DNA of 7,508 nucleotides from Candidatus Peribacter sp. UBA6535. Lineage in GTDB: Bacteria; Patescibacteriota; Gracilibacteria; Peribacterales; Peribacteraceae. The notes below the pieces were generated by a model, which was given only the letters and a program-made list of their open reading frames with translations, was not told where the DNA came from and did not search any database. Below are positions 5,292-7,508 of this stretch, piece after piece (position 1 is the first letter of the stretch; every line of letters starts with the position of its first letter). A program made the position numbers and the translations under genes. The stretch covers positions 1 to 7,508 of the forward strand of contig DJKT01000064.1 in the NCBI GenBank assembly GCA_002436205.1, in the 5' to 3' direction.

Positions 5292-6760
5292 TACTTCTTC
5301 TGTAGTACAGCAACGGTTTCAATGTGTGCTGTATGTGGGAACAAATCCACAGGCTGCACAGCACGCAACTCGTATCCTTCTTTGAGGAAGTCTCCCATAT
5401 CTCTGGCACAGGTCGCCATGTTGCACGAAACGTAAACAATCTTATTTGGACTATGGGCAATGATGGCCTCACGTGCTTTTGGATGAAGTCCCGCACGCGG
5501 TGGATCCACAACAACCACACTAAACTTATACTTACCACCAACCTTGAGCTGATTACCAAGTACCTGTTCTGTGCGTCCTTTATAGAACGTGATATTTGCT
5601 ATGCGATTTTTCCCTGCACTCTTGAGAGCATCTTCTATAGCAGTAGGATGTGATTCGACTCCTACGACTTTGTCACAAAATCTCGCAAGATACTGTCCGA
5701 TGGTTCCCATACCACAGTACGCATCCAGCACAGTGTCACTCTGCGAAAGATCTGCAGCTTCAGCAATTGCCTGATAGAGCTTTTCCGCTCCGAGCGTATT
5801 GGTCTGGAAGAATGAAAACGGAGAAATTTCAAACTCTAAATCAAACAAGCGCTCTTTAATAGACGGCTGCCCTACAAGAGTATGAATCTTCGGCTGTTCC
5901 GGTTTATCGTTTGCAGTGTGATTCTCTATTACCATCAGCGATGTAAGACCACTGCGTCCGGCAAAACGCATGAAGTGTTGGAAGAGCGGTTCGAGCTCTT
6001 TCTTTTTAGCCTTCACAATAAAGCCAATCATATGCTCTCCAGTTTGAACACCACGACGCAAGAGCAATGAACGCAACATGCCTTTGTGTGTCTTAGGATT
6101 ATAGACCGGAAGATTCGTTTCCTGCATAAAGCGATTGATGTCCTGAAGCAGGAGCCCTATCTGCTCATCGTAGAGATGGCACTCCGTTATCGGCAGTACT
6201 GTTTGCCAGTTCCCAGGCTGATGAAACCCGATACTGGGGTTCTCATCCAAATAGATACGCTTACCGTTTTTCTCCTCTGCACGCATATGCTCAAATCCAA
6301 AGCTCATTTCCAGCTTATTCCGATAATGGTATACCTGTGGACTAGGAATAATCTTCAGCACACGGCCAGGGAGCTGCTTGCGAAGCTCTTCATCAACAGG
6401 GGTAAGATGCTCTAGCGTCTCACGGATAATCTGTTCTTTATAGTCGATCTGCTTGTCATAGGGCAGGTTTTGCCAAGTACAACCCCCACAATCATGGAAA
6501 TGCTGGCACCTGGGCTGTACCTCCTCCAAAGACTTCTTTTCCACCTTCAAAACCTTGCTCTCTAAGTACCTTCCCTTGTTCTTCGTGATACAAATCTTCA
6601 CCTTTTGGCCAGGAATAGCCCCAGGGACAAAGACAGTCTGACCATCTATCTTCGCCAAACCCGCTCCACCAAAGGTGAGCTTTTCTATGGCCACAACGTG
6701 CTCCTGGCCTGCTTTTACGCCACTGGAAGCCTTTTCAGGCTCATTTTGAACTGTTGACAT
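5291..6760 (-). CDS. rlmD: 23S rRNA (uracil-C5)-methyltransferase, RlmD/RumA type
   Basis: The enzyme methylates C5 of a uridine in 23S rRNA (U1939 in E. coli RlmD) using S-adenosylmethionine. The 489 residues show an N-terminal TRAM domain (about 15-75, KLTFGGAGLAKIDGQTVFVPGAIPGQ). A 4Fe-4S site of the RlmD kind follows: Cys85-x5-Cys91-x2-Cys94, with Cys194 as the fourth ligand. The methyltransferase core has SFFQTN (316-321), the cofactor loop DAYCGMGTIG (346-355), DPPRAGLHP (419-427), the nucleophile Cys446 in YVSCNMAT, and a C-terminal HIETV with Glu481 as probable base. The usual SCNP reads SCNM here. The gene heads an operon with rlmH. A -10-like TATATT (6775-6770) lies 9 bases before the ATG, implying a very short leader. 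Gram-positive homologues can modify two sites (U747 and U1939), so exact specificity is not certain. Confidence 0.93.
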   Translation of the reverse strand: MSTVQNEPEKASSGVKAGQEHVVAIEKLTFGGAGLAKIDGQTVFVPGAIPGQKVKICITKNKGRYLESKVLKVEKKSLEEVQPRCQHFHDCGGCTWQNLPYDKQIDYKEQIIRETLEHLTPVDEELRKQLPGRVLKIIPSPQVYHYRNKLEMSFGFEHMRAEEKNGKRIYLDENPSIGFHQPGNWQTVLPITECHLYDEQIGLLLQDINRFMQETNLPVYNPKTHKGMLRSLLLRRGVQTGEHMIGFIVKAKKKELEPLFQHFMRFAGRSGLTSLMVIENHTANDKPEQPKIHTLVGQPSIKERLFDLEFEISPFSFFQTNTLGAEKLYQAIAEAADLSQSDTVLDAYCGMGTIGQYLARFCDKVVGVESHPTAIEDALKSAGKNRIANITFYKGRTEQVLGNQLKVGGKYKFSVVVVDPPRAGLHPKAREAIIAHSPNKIVYVSCNMATCARDMGDFLKEGYELRAVQPVDLFPHTAHIETVAVLQKK

Positions 6761-6782
6761 TTAACAATAAATATAGTATAAA
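6754..6782 (+). promoter_or_regulatory. Sigma-70-type promoter of the secreted metallopeptidase
   Basis: TTGACA (6754-6759), a perfect -35, is followed by a 17-base spacer and TATAAA (6777-6782), a 5-of-6 match to the -10. The expected start is near 6789, giving a leader of about 16 bases (pyrimidine-rich, no Shine-Dalgarno) before the ATG at 6805. The -35 box overlaps the first codons of rlmD on the other strand, and the rlmD -10 candidates (6770-6780) lie inside the same 44-bp divergent spacer. The two promoters should compete. Confidence 0.7.
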
Positions 6783-6804
6783 TTATCTCCTTTTTCCGAC
6801 ACAT

Positions 6805-7508
6805 ATGAGAAGTCCTACTCTCCCCCTTTTCGGCCTTATATCTGCCCTCGGATTTGTCTTCCTCAACGTGCAGGAGCAAAGTCTAGCAGGTTTAGAAACT
6901 CTCGCAAGCCGAGAAGGCATAGAGACTGCTTCTATCCTTAGTGTAAAGCAGGAGAATCCTGAGCATGCAGCATTTGAGAATGTAGAGGTTCGTAGACGTC
7001 AGAGAATAGCTGCGCAGCCAATCCGCTATGCAGTTGCCAAAGTAGTTCCAAAACCAGCAGCAGCCGTAACCCCTAAGAAAAGACTTCTTGCAGCAATTGC
7101 ACAGGCAGATGCAGAGGATCGCCATAAACAGATTGCCAACGAAGTATTAATGGCCCTGCCGGCAAAATGTAGAGATACCCTCAAGAACTTCTACGTAAAG
7201 TATGAGAAGCAAAAGCACAGAGGCCTTGCAGGAAAGAGTGTTCTGATTCTCGATGGTACAGTTCCAGACGAAGAATTCCTTGCATTGTTTGTTCACGAAA
7301 GCGGACATAACTGGGATCTTGGTTGTTTGCAAGGTACACAGGATGCCGGAAAGAGTAGTTTCTCTGATGGTGACGAGCCGATCTACAAGGATGATCCTAG
7401 CCTCGGGTTCTACCAGATCTCTTGGATAACAAGTTCTGTACAACGCAGCAATTCAAACCCAGAAGACTTTGTATCTGGTTATGCCAGCTACGATATCTTC
7501 GAAGACTT
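6805..7508 (+). CDS. Secreted putative zinc metallopeptidase with HExxH motif (partial, runs off right edge)
   Basis: The frame is open from the ATG at 6805 to the window end (234 codons plus 2 bases). It starts MRSPTLPLFGLISALGFVF, a hydrophobic signal peptide with a likely cleavage after S-L-A (residue 28). A charged/Ala-Pro-rich linker (about 30-100) precedes the catalytic region. HESGH at 164-168 (7294-7308), set in LALFVHESGHNWDLGC, is the HExxH motif in which two His bind zinc and Glu acts as base. Near the edge, GYASYDIFED (225-234) resembles the downstream Y-A-x-x-x-x-x-E-D block that supplies a Glu third ligand (Glu233) in gluzincin-type enzymes. Substrate is unknown; extracellular action is inferred. 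It is divergent from rlmD with its own consensus promoter. Codon phase and protein quality are steady throughout. Confidence 0.8.
   Translation, partial: MRSPTLPLFGLISALGFVFLNVQEQSLAGLETLASREGIETASILSVKQENPEHAAFENVEVRRRQRIAAQPIRYAVAKVVPKPAAAVTPKKRLLAAIAQADAEDRHKQIANEVLMALPAKCRDTLKNFYVKYEKQKHRGLAGKSVLILDGTVPDEEFLALFVHESGHNWDLGCLQGTQDAGKSSFSDGDEPIYKDDPSLGFYQISWITSSVQRSNSNPEDFVSGYASYDIFED

Noticed and set aside
1..7508. CRISPR arrays, tRNA or rRNA genes, complete insertion sequences
   Set aside because: No regularly spaced repeats, tRNA cloverleaf with T-loop, rRNA-like stretches or transposase frames were seen on either strand.

Overview
This is a bacterial window with at least nine protein genes, most of them on the minus strand. 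The clearest identifications are two 23S rRNA methyltransferases, RlmD and RlmH. The standard genetic code fits: no real gene needs a recoded stop. Every gene with a complete end stops at TAA or TAG. None of the starts I checked has a convincing Shine-Dalgarno at normal spacing, and several promoter-like -10 elements sit almost on top of the start codon, so leaderless or short-leader mRNAs are likely. The small CxxC zinc-ribbon protein, secreted proteins of unknown role, an orphan MerT-like protein and the lack of Shine-Dalgarno sites would suit an uncultured Patescibacteria/CPR-type genome, perhaps the Peregrinibacteria/Peribacteria side. That placement is a guess.

Left part (1-3578), accessory in character. 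A secreted protein with a signal peptide runs off the left edge on the minus strand (1-101). Divergent from it is a RepA/AAA_25-type ATPase (323-1564). Its frame is clearly coding back to 185, where a degenerate primase-type CHC2 zinc-finger-like domain seems to lie, but no normal start codon is available there. Its 3' end carries a duplicated iteron-like motif that continues past the stop codon. Convergent with it is a two-gene minus-strand unit (3578 to 1622): a 104-residue helical protein followed by a protein of about 540 residues that I do not recognise.

Middle (3690-4709). A MerT-like membrane protein stands without other mer genes. The roughly 310 bases before it hold no gene, but they contain a 134-nt region closed by long inverted repeats, an 11-bp perfect hairpin, and a good intrinsic terminator for the next gene, a double zinc-ribbon protein.

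Right part (4827-7508). rlmD and rlmH form a translationally coupled minus-strand operon (TAATG junction). Divergent from rlmD is a secreted HExxH-type putative metallopeptidase (6805 to the right edge). Its consensus promoter has its -35 box inside the rlmD start region. The two rRNA enzymes probably modify the functional core of the 50S subunit together. I see no biochemical link among the other genes.
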